NCBI RefSeq assembly: GCF_030811555.1
Contig: NZ_JAUSQZ010000001.1
Coordinates: forward strand, 496,001 to 560,000
Direction of reading: 5' to 3'
Source of the DNA: Kineosporia succinea
GTDB lineage: Bacteria > Actinomycetota > Actinomycetes > Actinomycetales > Kineosporiaceae
Length of the DNA stretch: 64,000 nucleotides
The notes under the pieces were generated by a model. The model searched no databases, had not been told where the DNA came from, and worked only from the letters and a program-made list of their open reading frames with translations. The position numbers were made by a program, and so were the translations under genes. This document shows, piece by piece, positions 1 to 8,002 of this stretch (positions are counted from its first letter, which is position 1; each line of letters starts with the position of its first letter).

Positions 1-929
1 CCCTGTCCCCCGTGCCATCCCAGATCGTCCCACTGCCGGTCACTGAGCGGCTCGGTCGCCAGCACGTGGTCCCACACCGGCACCGTGAACGGCCGCACGC
101 GGCGCAACGGGCTGGGGAACACGTTGGTCGCCAGCACCACCCGGCTCGCCCTGACCGTATGGTTCCTGACGACGGTGGACGCGGGTGCCGCTGCCAGCCC
201 CGTGTCCAGTCCCGTGGTCACGGACACCGCGACCCGCGAGCCCTCGTCCCGCACCCCCACCACCCGCGTCCCCTCGTACACCCGCACCCCGAGGGAAACC
301 GCCGCCGCCGCCAGCCCGAGCACCAGGCGGGCCGGGTCGAGAACCGCCGTGGAGTCCGGGTCCACCGCCCCGCCGAGATACGTGTGTGACGAGGCGACCG
401 CCCGGGCCTGGACCGCGTCCAGCATCGAGACCCGGCCACCCAGCTGCCGGGACGCGTCCACCTGAGCGGAGAGCGCATCCACCTGCCAGGGCTCGACCGC
501 CGCGACCATCTCGCCCGCCCGCGTCCACCCGCAGTCGATGCCATGAGCCAGCACCGTGCGCTCGATCGCGTCGAGGTTCTCGCGGCCCAGCCGCTGCAGC
601 AGCCCGATCTCGTCCGGCCACCGTGCCAGGCCGTTGGCCAGGCCGTGGGTCAGCGTCGCGGAGCAGAACCCGCCGTTGCGCCCACTCGCCGCCCACCCCA
701 GGGAACCGGCCTCGACCAGGGCGACCACGCGTCCCGGATTCTGCTCCGCCGCCTGCAACGCCGCCCACAACCCGGTGAAACCGCCACCCACCACGAGCAG
801 GTCGACCAGGAGGTCCGCGTCGACGGGCGGGTGCTGCGGACCGGTGAAACCGTCCAGCCACAACGGTGAATGCTTCACCCCGGCCAGGGATCCACCGGCC
901 CAGGACTGCGTCTGCCCGTTCCGTGCCAT
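1..929 (-). CDS. FAD-dependent amine oxidoreductase (DAO family), C-terminus outside window
   Basis: Flavoprotein of the D-amino-acid oxidase/glycine oxidase family, probably oxidising an amine such as putrescine, gamma-glutamylputrescine or another polyamine product. About 309 residues are present, and the frame is open to the window edge, so the C-terminus is missing. A dinucleotide-binding motif VVGGGFTGLWAAL lies near residue 50 and a GWAASGRNGG motif about 35 residues later; both are typical of this family. The ATG at 929 follows GGGAGG with 6 bases between. It starts 22 bp after the potC stop, so it is the last visible gene of the pot operon. It resembles the oxidase at 7999-9414, which suggests paralogues. 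Substrate is inferred from context. Confidence 0.85.
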   Translation of the reverse strand, partial: MARNGQTQSWAGGSLAGVKHSPLWLDGFTGPQHPPVDADLLVDLLVVGGGFTGLWAALQAAEQNPGRVVALVEAGSLGWAASGRNGGFCSATLTHGLANGLARWPDEIGLLQRLGRENLDAIERTVLAHGIDCGWTRAGEMVAAVEPWQVDALSAQVDASRQLGGRVSMLDAVQARAVASSHTYLGGAVDPDSTAVLDPARLVLGLAAAAVSLGVRVYEGTRVVGVRDEGSRVAVSVTTGLDTGLAAAPASTVVRNHTVRASRVVLATNVFPSPLRRVRPFTVPVWDHVLATEPLSDRQWDDLGWHGGQ

Positions 930-951
930 CCCCGGCCTCCCTGAGATCCGT

Positions 952-1740
952 CTACGGTTGTGAAACCCGGCGCCACCGGAACAGCTCAGCCGCCAGCACG
1001 ATCCCCATCGCCAGCAGGAACATCGCCGAGCCGATCACGTACGCGTCGGCCGGAATACCGCGCTGCGCCGAGACGTACACGAACTTCGGGAACGTGTTCA
1101 CGTCGCCGGACACGAAGTTGGTGATGATGAAGTCGTCGAACGACAGGCTGAACGCCAGCAGTGCCGCCCCCGCGATACCCGGCGCCACCAGCGGCAGGGT
1201 GATGCGGCGGAAGGTCTCGAACTCGTTCGCGTACAGGTCCTGCGCCGCCTGCTCCAGCCGCGGGTCGAGCGAGGCGATCCGGGCCTTCACCGCCACCACC
1301 ACGAAACTGATGCTGAACATGACGTGCGCGATCACGATGGTGGTGAAGCCCAGCGGGATGCGCATGTTCAGGAACAGCGTCAGCAGCGACGCGGCCAGCA
1401 CCACCTCGGGCGTGGCCATCGGCAGGAAGATGAGCAGGTTGGTGGGCGTGCGGCCACGGAACCGGTAGCGGGCCAGGGCGAACGCCACCATCGTGCCCAG
1501 CACCGTGGCCAGCACGGTCGAGGTCAGGCCGATCTTCAGGCTGTTACCCAGCGCGGTGCACACGTCGGGCGCGCTGCAGGGATTGGCCCAGTTCTCCAGC
1601 GTGAACCCGCGCCAGGTCAGGTTGCTGCGCGCGGGCCGGTTGAAGCTGAACACCATCACGTAGGCGATCGGCGTGAAGATGTAGATGAAGGCGATCACGC
1701 CGTAGACGTGCAGCGCGTGCCGGGAGAGCCACCGCTTCAT
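952..1740 (-). CDS. potC: Spermidine/putrescine ABC transporter permease PotC
   Basis: Inner-membrane permease, 262 residues, of a polyamine-type importer. About six hydrophobic segments are visible, beginning with YGVIAFIYIFTPIAYVMVF near residue 12. The cytoplasmic EAA loop, which contacts the ATPase, reads EQAAQDLYANEFETFRRITLP near the middle and is characteristic of PotC. The ATG at 1740 overlaps the potB stop (ATGA), so translation is coupled. It pairs with PotB to form the channel. Family assignment is firm; substrate within the polyamine group is inferred. Confidence 0.92.
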   Translation of the reverse strand: MKRWLSRHALHVYGVIAFIYIFTPIAYVMVFSFNRPARSNLTWRGFTLENWANPCSAPDVCTALGNSLKIGLTSTVLATVLGTMVAFALARYRFRGRTPTNLLIFLPMATPEVVLAASLLTLFLNMRIPLGFTTIVIAHVMFSISFVVVAVKARIASLDPRLEQAAQDLYANEFETFRRITLPLVAPGIAGAALLAFSLSFDDFIITNFVSGDVNTFPKFVYVSAQRGIPADAYVIGSAMFLLAMGIVLAAELFRWRRVSQP

Positions 1741-2639
1741 ACGAGCTCCTCCGTGCCGGCGCGGCGCACGTAGAGCACGACCAGCACCAGGATGATGGCC
1801 ATCAGCACGAAACTGAGCACCGCGGCGGTCGGGTAGTCGACGACCCGGAAGAATCGGCTCTCCACCACGTTGCCGACCATCGTGGTGCGGCTGTTGCCGA
1901 GCAGCGCCGCGTTCACGTAGTCGCCCGAGGCCGGGATGAACGTGAGCAGCGTGCCCGCCACCACCCCCGGCATCGACAGCGGGAAGGTGACCTTGCGCAG
2001 CACCGCGAAACCGTTGCCGTACAGGTCTCCCCCGGCCTCGATCAGCCGCGGGTCGATGCGCTCCAGGCTGGAGTACAGCGGCAGCACCATGAACGGCAGG
2101 AAGTTGTAGGTGATGCCCGCGACCACCGCGAACGCGCTGGCGGTGACGGCCATGTCCTGCGGGATCAGGTGCAGCCACTTCAGGGTGGAGACCACGGTGC
2201 CGTCGTCGGAGAGGATCTGCCGCCAGGCCAGGGTGCGCAGCACGAAGCTGGTGAAGAACGGGGCCACCACCAGCACGAGCAGCAGGTTTCTCAGGCGTCC
2301 GGCCTTGAGGGCGATCAGGTAGGCCAGCGGGTAGCCGATCGCCAGGCAGAGCAGCGTGGCCAGCGTCGAGTAGAAGAAGCTGCGGGCGAAGTGCTCCTTG
2401 TACTCACCGATGGTGTCCCAGTAGTTCACCAGGTGGAACGTCTGCACGAACTCGCCGGGAATGCCACTGCCCGAAGGGGTCTGGGTGGAGGTGCCGGCCA
2501 GGGTGAAGAGCGGCACCACGAAGAAGATCCCGAGCCAGAGCAGGCCGGGGAGCAGGAGCAGCGCGACGGTGCGCAGCTGCCGGCCGCGGGCGCGCGGGAG
2601 TTCTGCCTGCGTATCGGTGTGGGGGGCGATGGCGGCCAT
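1737..2639 (-). CDS. potB: Spermidine/putrescine ABC transporter permease PotB
   Basis: First permease subunit of the polyamine importer, 300 residues. A short hydrophilic N-terminus is followed by VALLLLPGLLWLGIFFVVPL and five further membrane segments. The EAA-loop sequence EAGGDLYGNGFAVLRKVTFP lies near residue 215. The start is 2 bp after the potA stop and the stop overlaps the potC start, giving the order potD-potA-potB-potC on the minus strand. It would dimerise with PotC and couple to PotA. Confidence 0.92.
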   Translation of the reverse strand: MAAIAPHTDTQAELPRARGRQLRTVALLLLPGLLWLGIFFVVPLFTLAGTSTQTPSGSGIPGEFVQTFHLVNYWDTIGEYKEHFARSFFYSTLATLLCLAIGYPLAYLIALKAGRLRNLLLVLVVAPFFTSFVLRTLAWRQILSDDGTVVSTLKWLHLIPQDMAVTASAFAVVAGITYNFLPFMVLPLYSSLERIDPRLIEAGGDLYGNGFAVLRKVTFPLSMPGVVAGTLLTFIPASGDYVNAALLGNSRTTMVGNVVESRFFRVVDYPTAAVLSFVLMAIILVLVVLYVRRAGTEELV

Positions 2640-2641
2640 GG

Positions 2642-3772
2642 TCAGCCCTGCGCCACGGTCTCGAGGTCATCGACGTTCTCGACGCCCGCGGCCGCGTCCC
2701 CGGCCAGGGCGAAGCTGTGGTCGGGTTCCCAGCTCAGGGTCACGGCGGTGCCGTCGGCGAAACGGTCGGCCACGCCCAGGTTCTGCGCGAACACGGTGAG
2801 GTCCTGGCCCCACGGCATGCGTACCAGGTACTGGGTGGAGACTCCCAGGTAGCTCGCGTCGATCACCCGGCCGCCGGTGAGTGTGTTGGTGCCTGAGGAC
2901 GTTTCGGTCGCCTCGGCGGTCAGGCGGATCTTCTCGGGGCGGACGCCGAGGAGGAGCTCCGGCTGGGGGGACGCACGCCTGCTGAGCACCCGTACCTTCT
3001 GCCCGTGGGTCTCGAGCGTCGTGTAGTCGCCGTCAGTACCGTGCCTGGTCGCCTCCACCAGGTTGGACTGCCCGAGGAAGTTCGCCACGAACGTGGTGTC
3101 CGGCGCCTCGTACAGCTCGCTCGGCGCCCCGAGCTGCTCGATCTTCCCGTGGTTCATCACCGCGACCCGGTCGGCCATCGTCATGGCCTCCTCCTGGTCG
3201 TGCGTGACGTGCACGAAGGTGATGCCGACCTCGGTCTGGATGCGCTTGAGCTCGATCTGCATCTGGCGGCGCAGTTTCAGGTCGAGCGCGCCCAGCGGCT
3301 CGTCGAGCAGCAGCACCTGCGGCCGGTTGACCACGGCCCGGGCCAGGGCGATGCGCTGTTGCTGACCGCCCGACAGCTGAGCCGGCTTGCGTCGGGCCAG
3401 GTGCCCCAGCTCGACCAGGTCGAGCGCCTCGGTGGCCTGCTTCCTCACGTCCTTCACACCGCGCCGGCGCAGGCCGAACGCCACGTTCTCGAAGATCGTC
3501 AGGTGCGGGAAGAGCGCGTAGTTCTGGAAGACCGTGTTCACCGGCCGCTGGTACGGCTTGGTGTGCGTGACGTCGAGATCGCCCAGGTGGATGGTGCCCT
3601 CGGTGGGCTCCTCGAGCCCGGCGACCATCCGCAGCGTGGTGGTCTTGCCGCAGCCGCTGGGCCCGAGCAGCGCGAAGAACGAGCCCTCGGGGATGGTCAG
3701 GTCGAGCCCGTCGACCGCCACGAAACTGCCGAACCGCTTGGAGACGCCGGTCAGGCGCAGGTCGCCGGCCAT
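2642..3772 (-). CDS. potA: Spermidine/putrescine ABC transporter ATP-binding protein PotA
   Basis: ATPase that powers PotBC, 376 residues, close to the E. coli PotA length. It shows Walker A GPSGCGKTT near residue 40, the Q-loop in NTVFQNYALFP, signature LSGGQQQRIALARA near 135, Walker B LLLDEPLGALD and a switch His in FVHVTHDQEEA. The C-terminal ~130 residues fit the TOBE regulatory domain of the carbohydrate/polyamine ATPase class (LLGVRPEKIRL). It starts 1 bp after the potD stop, which implies tight coupling in the operon. Confidence 0.93.
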   Translation of the reverse strand: MAGDLRLTGVSKRFGSFVAVDGLDLTIPEGSFFALLGPSGCGKTTTLRMVAGLEEPTEGTIHLGDLDVTHTKPYQRPVNTVFQNYALFPHLTIFENVAFGLRRRGVKDVRKQATEALDLVELGHLARRKPAQLSGGQQQRIALARAVVNRPQVLLLDEPLGALDLKLRRQMQIELKRIQTEVGITFVHVTHDQEEAMTMADRVAVMNHGKIEQLGAPSELYEAPDTTFVANFLGQSNLVEATRHGTDGDYTTLETHGQKVRVLSRRASPQPELLLGVRPEKIRLTAEATETSSGTNTLTGGRVIDASYLGVSTQYLVRMPWGQDLTVFAQNLGVADRFADGTAVTLSWEPDHSFALAGDAAAGVENVDDLETVAQG

Positions 3773-3773
3773 C

Positions 3774-5015
3774 TCAGTTGCCCAGCACGCGCTGGAACTC
3801 GGAGGCGAACTCGGTCTGCTCGGTGCCGGTCAGGGTGCGGAACACCTTGACCTTGGCCAGGTCCGACTCGCTCGGGAAGATGCTGGGGTTCTCCGCGAGC
3901 GCCGCCAGCTCCTTGTCCTTGCTGGAGGCCATGACCTCCTGAGCACCCTTCACCGGGCAGATGTAGTTCACGTAGGCGGCGACCTCGGCCGCGACCTCGG
4001 GCTCGTAGTAGTAGTTCATGAGGGCCTCGGCGTTCGCCTTGTGCGGCGAGCCGATCGGCACCAGCATGTTGTCGCTCCACAGCAGGCCGCCGGCCTCGGG
4101 CACGACGAACTCCCACTTGTCGCCGTTCTCGGCGTTGATCTGGGTGATGTCGCCCGACCAGCCGATCACCGCGAGCGCGTCGCCGGAGATCAGGTCCTCC
4201 TTGTAGGAGTTGCCCTTGACCTGGCGGATCTGGCCGTTGCCGAGGTTCTCCTCGAGCACGTCGAGGGCGTTGCCGAACTGGTCGGCGGTGAAGTCGCCGG
4301 AGATGTCGACGCCCTGCTGCAGCATGATCAGGCCGAGGGTGTCGCGCATCTCGGAGAGCACCTCGACCTTGCCCTTGAGCTCGGGCTTCCAGAGGTCGTC
4401 GACGCTCTTCAGGCCCTGCGGCAGCCGCTCCTTGTTCCAGGCGATGCCCGCGTAGCCGGACTGCCAGGTCAGGGAGTAGTTGCGGCCGTTGTCGAAGTCG
4501 ACGCTCTTGAGGTTGTCGAGGATGTTGGCGGCGTTGGGAATGCTGGCCTGATCGAGCTTCTGGGCGTAGCCCTGCTCCAGGAGGCGGGCGGCCATCCAGT
4601 CGGTGAAGACGACGACGTCCTTGCCGATGTCCTGGCCGTTGCGCAGCTGGCCCTGGATCTTGCCGTAGTACGAGTCGTTGTCCTCGATCGCCTCGTCGTA
4701 CGTGGCCTTGATCCCGGTCTCGGACTGGAACGCCTCGAGACTGGGATACTTCTTGGTGTCCTCGTCGTAGTCCAGGTAGAGCGTCCAGTTGGCCCAGTTC
4801 ACGGTCTTGTCGGAGGCCGAGGTGTCCGTGGCCGCCGCGGGTTTGGCGTTGCCGCTGCTGCCGGTGGTGGTGCCGGAGGTCCCGCAGGCGGCGAGCGCGG
4901 CGCCCAGGCCGAGCATTCCGGCGCCACCCATCAGCCGGCGGCGGGAGAAGCTCTGCTGCGCCCGGATCACGGCCGCGGCCTCGGGGGAGAGCGGACGGCG
5001 GCGACGCTGGGTCAT
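3774..5015 (-). CDS. potD: Polyamine ABC transporter substrate-binding lipoprotein PotD
   Basis: Extracytoplasmic binding protein for spermidine/putrescine-type ligands, 413 residues. I chose the ATG at 5015 because GAAAGGA stands 9 bases upstream; a longer in-frame reading has no such site. The N-terminus has a twin-arginine-like SRRRLMGG motif, a hydrophobic run and the lipobox LAAC, so it is probably Tat-exported and lipid-anchored. The mature part has PotD/PotF features such as NWANWTLYLDYDEDTKKYPS and VVFTDWMAARLL. It is the first gene of the leftward operon, opposite the Lrp-type regulator at 5500. Confidence 0.92.
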   Translation of the reverse strand: MTQRRRRPLSPEAAAVIRAQQSFSRRRLMGGAGMLGLGAALAACGTSGTTTGSSGNAKPAAATDTSASDKTVNWANWTLYLDYDEDTKKYPSLEAFQSETGIKATYDEAIEDNDSYYGKIQGQLRNGQDIGKDVVVFTDWMAARLLEQGYAQKLDQASIPNAANILDNLKSVDFDNGRNYSLTWQSGYAGIAWNKERLPQGLKSVDDLWKPELKGKVEVLSEMRDTLGLIMLQQGVDISGDFTADQFGNALDVLEENLGNGQIRQVKGNSYKEDLISGDALAVIGWSGDITQINAENGDKWEFVVPEAGGLLWSDNMLVPIGSPHKANAEALMNYYYEPEVAAEVAAYVNYICPVKGAQEVMASSKDKELAALAENPSIFPSESDLAKVKVFRTLTGTEQTEFASEFQRVLGN

Positions 5016-5499
5016 GGACGAAAGTCCTTTCGTGACGCTACGGGTGGCACTGTAGGAGCGGCGCGCTTCGGGGCGGCTGGTCGTGCGGCCTCGGCCGGGG
5101 AGCGTCAGCCTAAGCGCGGAATTCGGCAACCAAGCCGATCACGCATCGTTCGCAACACGTCGTTAACTTTCGCGGTGACCGGTCACCCGTCTCACAGGCC
5201 GTGACCGTCATTGCTGAACCCGGGGCGGAACTGCTCGGATACTGGCACGCAGTAAAGATGCACGGCAAGGCGTCAACGTAGTTTTCCGTGGCGTTCGCCG
5301 GGGAAAGCAACGGATTCGTTACCGGATCAGCACCGATCGCCCGGATTCCGGCGGCACGGGCGGTTTTCCGATGCCCCGGGGCCTCGTTTCTGCGGTTCCC
5401 GTGGTCAAGGCACCCCGTCAGCATGGATTCGCACTGTTATCGCGCCGGAAACAACGGAATCTATTGCCGAACGACGGTTGAACCAGCGAGGATCGCAGG
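5016..5499. other. Divergent control region between potD and the Lrp-type regulator
   Basis: 484 bp without a credible gene; short open frames here lack ribosome sites and codon bias. The stretch is less GC-rich than the flanking genes and should contain both divergent promoters. One perfect 14-bp palindrome lies at 5174-5187. The last 30 bases before 5500 are relatively A/T rich. No confident -35/-10 pair could be assigned. Confidence 0.6.
5174..5187. promoter_or_regulatory. 14-bp perfect palindrome, candidate operator
   Basis: GGTGACCGGTCACC is a perfect dyad in the potD/Lrp divergent region, about 160 bp upstream of potD. Lrp/AsnC proteins bind dyads, and an autoregulated divergent regulator is a common arrangement, so this is a plausible operator. 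The binding protein is inferred. Confidence 0.4.
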
Positions 5500-5976
5500 G
5501 TGACGCGTAAACCTCCGCGACCGTCCGCCCAGCCTCTCGACGAGACCTCGAAGCAGATCATCGAGCAGCTGCAGGAAGACGGCCGCCGTCCCTACGCCGC
5601 GATCGGCAAGGCCGTGGGCCTGTCCGAGGCGGCCGTCCGGCAGCGGGTGCAGCGGCTGCAGGACGGCGGGGTCATGCAGATCGTCGCGGTGACCGATCCG
5701 GTCCAGGTCGGGTTCGCCCGGCAGGCGATGATCGGCGTGAAGGTCGACGGGGAGATCGATCCGGTCGCCGACGAGCTGTCGGCGATGGCCGAGGTGGACT
5801 ACGTCGTGGTCACCGCCGGCTCGTTCGACCTCCTGGTCGAGGTGGTCTGTGAGGACGACGACCACCTCCTCGACGTGGTGGGCCGGCGCATCCGGGGTCT
5901 GCCCGGCGTCCGCAGCACGGAGACCTTCGTCTATCTGAAGCTCCGCAAGCAGCTCTACAACTGGGGTACCCGATGA
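5500..5976 (+). CDS. Lrp/AsnC family transcriptional regulator
   Basis: 158 residues, normal size for the family. An N-terminal winged helix-turn-helix (LDETSKQIIEQLQEDGRRPY to VRQRVQRLQDGGVM, residues ~13-65) precedes a C-terminal ligand-binding RAM/AsnC domain with VGFARQAMIGVKVDGEIDPV and VTAGSFDLLVEVVCEDDDHL. The GTG at 5500 follows GAGG with 8 bases between. Its stop overlaps the aminotransferase start (ATGA), so regulator and catabolic gene are co-translated. Likely senses an amine or amino acid and controls this locus and perhaps the divergent pot operon; that role is inferred from position. Confidence 0.88.
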   Translation: MTRKPPRPSAQPLDETSKQIIEQLQEDGRRPYAAIGKAVGLSEAAVRQRVQRLQDGGVMQIVAVTDPVQVGFARQAMIGVKVDGEIDPVADELSAMAEVDYVVVTAGSFDLLVEVVCEDDDHLLDVVGRRIRGLPGVRSTETFVYLKLRKQLYNWGTR

Positions 5977-7358
5977 CCGATGCTCTGACGCAGGCTCTTC
6001 AGGAGAAGTCCCGCGACCACCTGTGGTTGCACTTCACGCGGCACTCCGGGTACTTCGGCGAGAACCCCGACCCGGTGCCGATCATCGTGCGTGGCGAGGG
6101 TCACCACATCTACGACTCCCACGGCAAGCAGTACATCGACGGCCTGGCCGGGCTTTTCGTGGTGCAGGCCGGGCACGGGCGGGACGAGCTGGCGCAGGCG
6201 GCGGCGAAGCAGGCGAAGGAGCTGGCCTACTTCCCGCTCTGGTCGTACGCCACTCCCCCGGCGATCGAGCTGGCCGACCGGCTGGCGCAGTACGCGCCGG
6301 GCGACCTGAACCGGGTCTTCTTCACCACCGGTGGCGGTGAGGCCGTGGAGAGCGCCTGGAAGCTGGCCAAGCAGTACTTCAAGCTCAAGGGCAAGCCGGG
6401 CAAGACCAAGGTGATCTCGCGGTCGATCGCCTACCACGGCACCACCCAGGGCGCGTTGTCGATCACCGGGATCCCTGGCCTGAAGGCGCCTTTCGAGCCG
6501 CTGGTGCCGGGCGCGTTCCGGGTTCCGAACACCAACATCTACCGGGCCGAGGCGCAGTTCCGCGACGACCCGAAGGGCTTCGGCCGCTGGGCCGCCGACC
6601 GCATCGCCGAGGCCATCGAGTTCGAGGGCGCCGACACCGTGGCGGCCGTGTTCCTCGAGCCGGTGCAGAACGCCGGTGGTTGTTTCCCGGCGCCGCCCGG
6701 CTACTTCGAGCGGGTGCGCGAGATCTGCGACCAGTACGACGTGCTGCTCGTGTCCGACGAGACGATCTGCGCGTTCGGCCGGGTCGGGGGCATGTTCGCC
6801 TGCTCCGAGATGGGCTACGTGCCCGACATGATCACCTGCGCGAAGGGCATGACCAGCGGCTACTCCCCGATCGGGGCGATGATCGCGAGCGACCGCCTGT
6901 TCGAGCCGTTCTCGAGGGACGCCACCTATTTCCCGCACGGCTACACCTTCGGCGGGCACCCGGTGTCCGCGGCGGTCGGCCTGGCCAACCTCGACCTGTT
7001 CGAGCGCGAGGGCCTGCTCGAGAACGTGCGCACCAACGGGCCGGCGTTCCGCGCCACCCTGGAGAAGCTGCGCGACCTGCCGATCGTGGGCGACGTGCGC
7101 GGCGAGGGCTTCTTCTACGGCATCGAGATGGTGAAGGACAAGACCACCCGCGAGACCTTCACCGAGGCCGAGTCCGAGCGGCTGCTGCGCGGTTTCCTGT
7201 CCAGGGCGCTGTTCGAGGCCGGGCTGTACTGCCGGGCCGACGACCGCGGCGACCCGGTGATCCAGCTGTCGCCGCCGCTCACGCTGGGGCAGGCCGAGTT
7301 CGACGAGATCGAGGGCATCCTGCGCTCGGTGCTGACGGAAGCGTGGAACCGGTTGTGA
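5973..7358 (+). CDS. Class III (omega) aminotransferase, probably polyamine-specific
   Basis: PLP enzyme of 461 residues, aspartate aminotransferase family, omega-transaminase type. It shows FTTGGGEAVESAWKLAKQY (cofactor phosphate site), FLEPVQNAGG, SDETICAFGRVG with the PLP-nitrogen Asp, and the Schiff-base Lys in CAKGMTSGYSPIGAM. The C-terminus matches GabT/SpuC-type enzymes. Between an Lrp regulator and amine oxidases, and opposite a polyamine importer, it probably transfers the amino group of putrescine or a related diamine to pyruvate or 2-oxoglutarate. The start overlaps the previous stop by 4 bp. Exact substrate unknown. Confidence 0.88.
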   Translation: MTDALTQALQEKSRDHLWLHFTRHSGYFGENPDPVPIIVRGEGHHIYDSHGKQYIDGLAGLFVVQAGHGRDELAQAAAKQAKELAYFPLWSYATPPAIELADRLAQYAPGDLNRVFFTTGGGEAVESAWKLAKQYFKLKGKPGKTKVISRSIAYHGTTQGALSITGIPGLKAPFEPLVPGAFRVPNTNIYRAEAQFRDDPKGFGRWAADRIAEAIEFEGADTVAAVFLEPVQNAGGCFPAPPGYFERVREICDQYDVLLVSDETICAFGRVGGMFACSEMGYVPDMITCAKGMTSGYSPIGAMIASDRLFEPFSRDATYFPHGYTFGGHPVSAAVGLANLDLFEREGLLENVRTNGPAFRATLEKLRDLPIVGDVRGEGFFYGIEMVKDKTTRETFTEAESERLLRGFLSRALFEAGLYCRADDRGDPVIQLSPPLTLGQAEFDEIEGILRSVLTEAWNRL

Positions 7359-8002
7359 AGGAACGTCCCCGGACGCTGGTCCGGCGTCTGCCGAACAAGC
7401 AGGTCACCGAGCTCGAGGCGCTGCACGCGGTGCTCGACGCGGCCCTGGTCGCGCACGTGGCGGTGCCCGCCCCGGGCCGGCTGGCCGTGGTGCCGGTCGG
7501 CGCGGCCCGCGACGGCGACCGGCTGCTGATCCACGGGTCCAGCGCGTCGCAGGCGTTCCGCTTCCTCGCCACCGGGGTCGAGACGTGCACCACCATCACC
7601 CTGCTGGACGGGGTGGTGGTGGCGCGCAGCCAGTTCGAGTCGTCGATGAACTACCGCAGCGCCATGCTCTTCGGTGCCTACTCCGCGCTGGAGGGCCCGG
7701 AGAAGGAGCGGGGGCTGGCAGTGCTGGCCGAGGCCCTGATGCCCGGGATGGCCCAGGCGCGCACGCCGTCGCCGAAAGAGCTGCTGGCCACGTCCGTGCT
7801 CGCTCTTCCCCTCACCGAGTGGTCGCTCAAGGTGTCGGACCGGGCCGAGCCCGACGACGCCTCCGAAGACCTCGACAGCCCGGTCTGGGGCGGCGTCGTG
7901 CCGCTGCACCACGTCTGGGGCGAACCCGTCACCGCTCCCGGCCTGCCGGGAAATCCCGATGTCCCGCAGGCCCTTTCGCAGTGGCCGGAGGGCCGCTCGT
8001 GA
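7355..8002 (+). CDS. Pyridoxamine 5'-phosphate oxidase-like (split-barrel flavin fold) protein
   Basis: About 215 residues. The region VAHVAVPAPGRLAVVPVGAARDGDRLLIHGSS, given here in parts, resembles the split-barrel FMN-binding fold: AHVAVPAPGRLAVVPVG followed by DGDRLLIHGSSASQAFRFL. The GTG at 7355 overlaps the aminotransferase stop (GTGA); another in-frame GTG at 7343 has a poorer ribosome site. The stop overlaps the start of the next oxidase. It has no clear catalytic signature I can name. Its coupling between an aminotransferase and an amine oxidase suggests an accessory step in amine catabolism or cofactor handling; function unknown. Confidence 0.75.
   Translation: MKERPRTLVRRLPNKQVTELEALHAVLDAALVAHVAVPAPGRLAVVPVGAARDGDRLLIHGSSASQAFRFLATGVETCTTITLLDGVVVARSQFESSMNYRSAMLFGAYSALEGPEKERGLAVLAEALMPGMAQARTPSPKELLATSVLALPLTEWSLKVSDRAEPDDASEDLDSPVWGGVVPLHHVWGEPVTAPGLPGNPDVPQALSQWPEGRS

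Noticed and set aside
40-861. 273-codon minus-strand frame at the left edge
   Set aside because: Arg/Gly/Ala-rich translation in the wrong frame; the adjacent frame from 929 encodes the FAD oxidase.
3534-5204. 556-codon plus-strand open frame opposite potD
   Set aside because: Antisense shadow; potD has a signal peptide, lipobox and ribosome site in the other direction.
5110-5424. 104-codon minus-strand frame upstream of potD
   Set aside because: Low third-position G/C and Cys-rich odd composition; it covers the probable divergent promoters.
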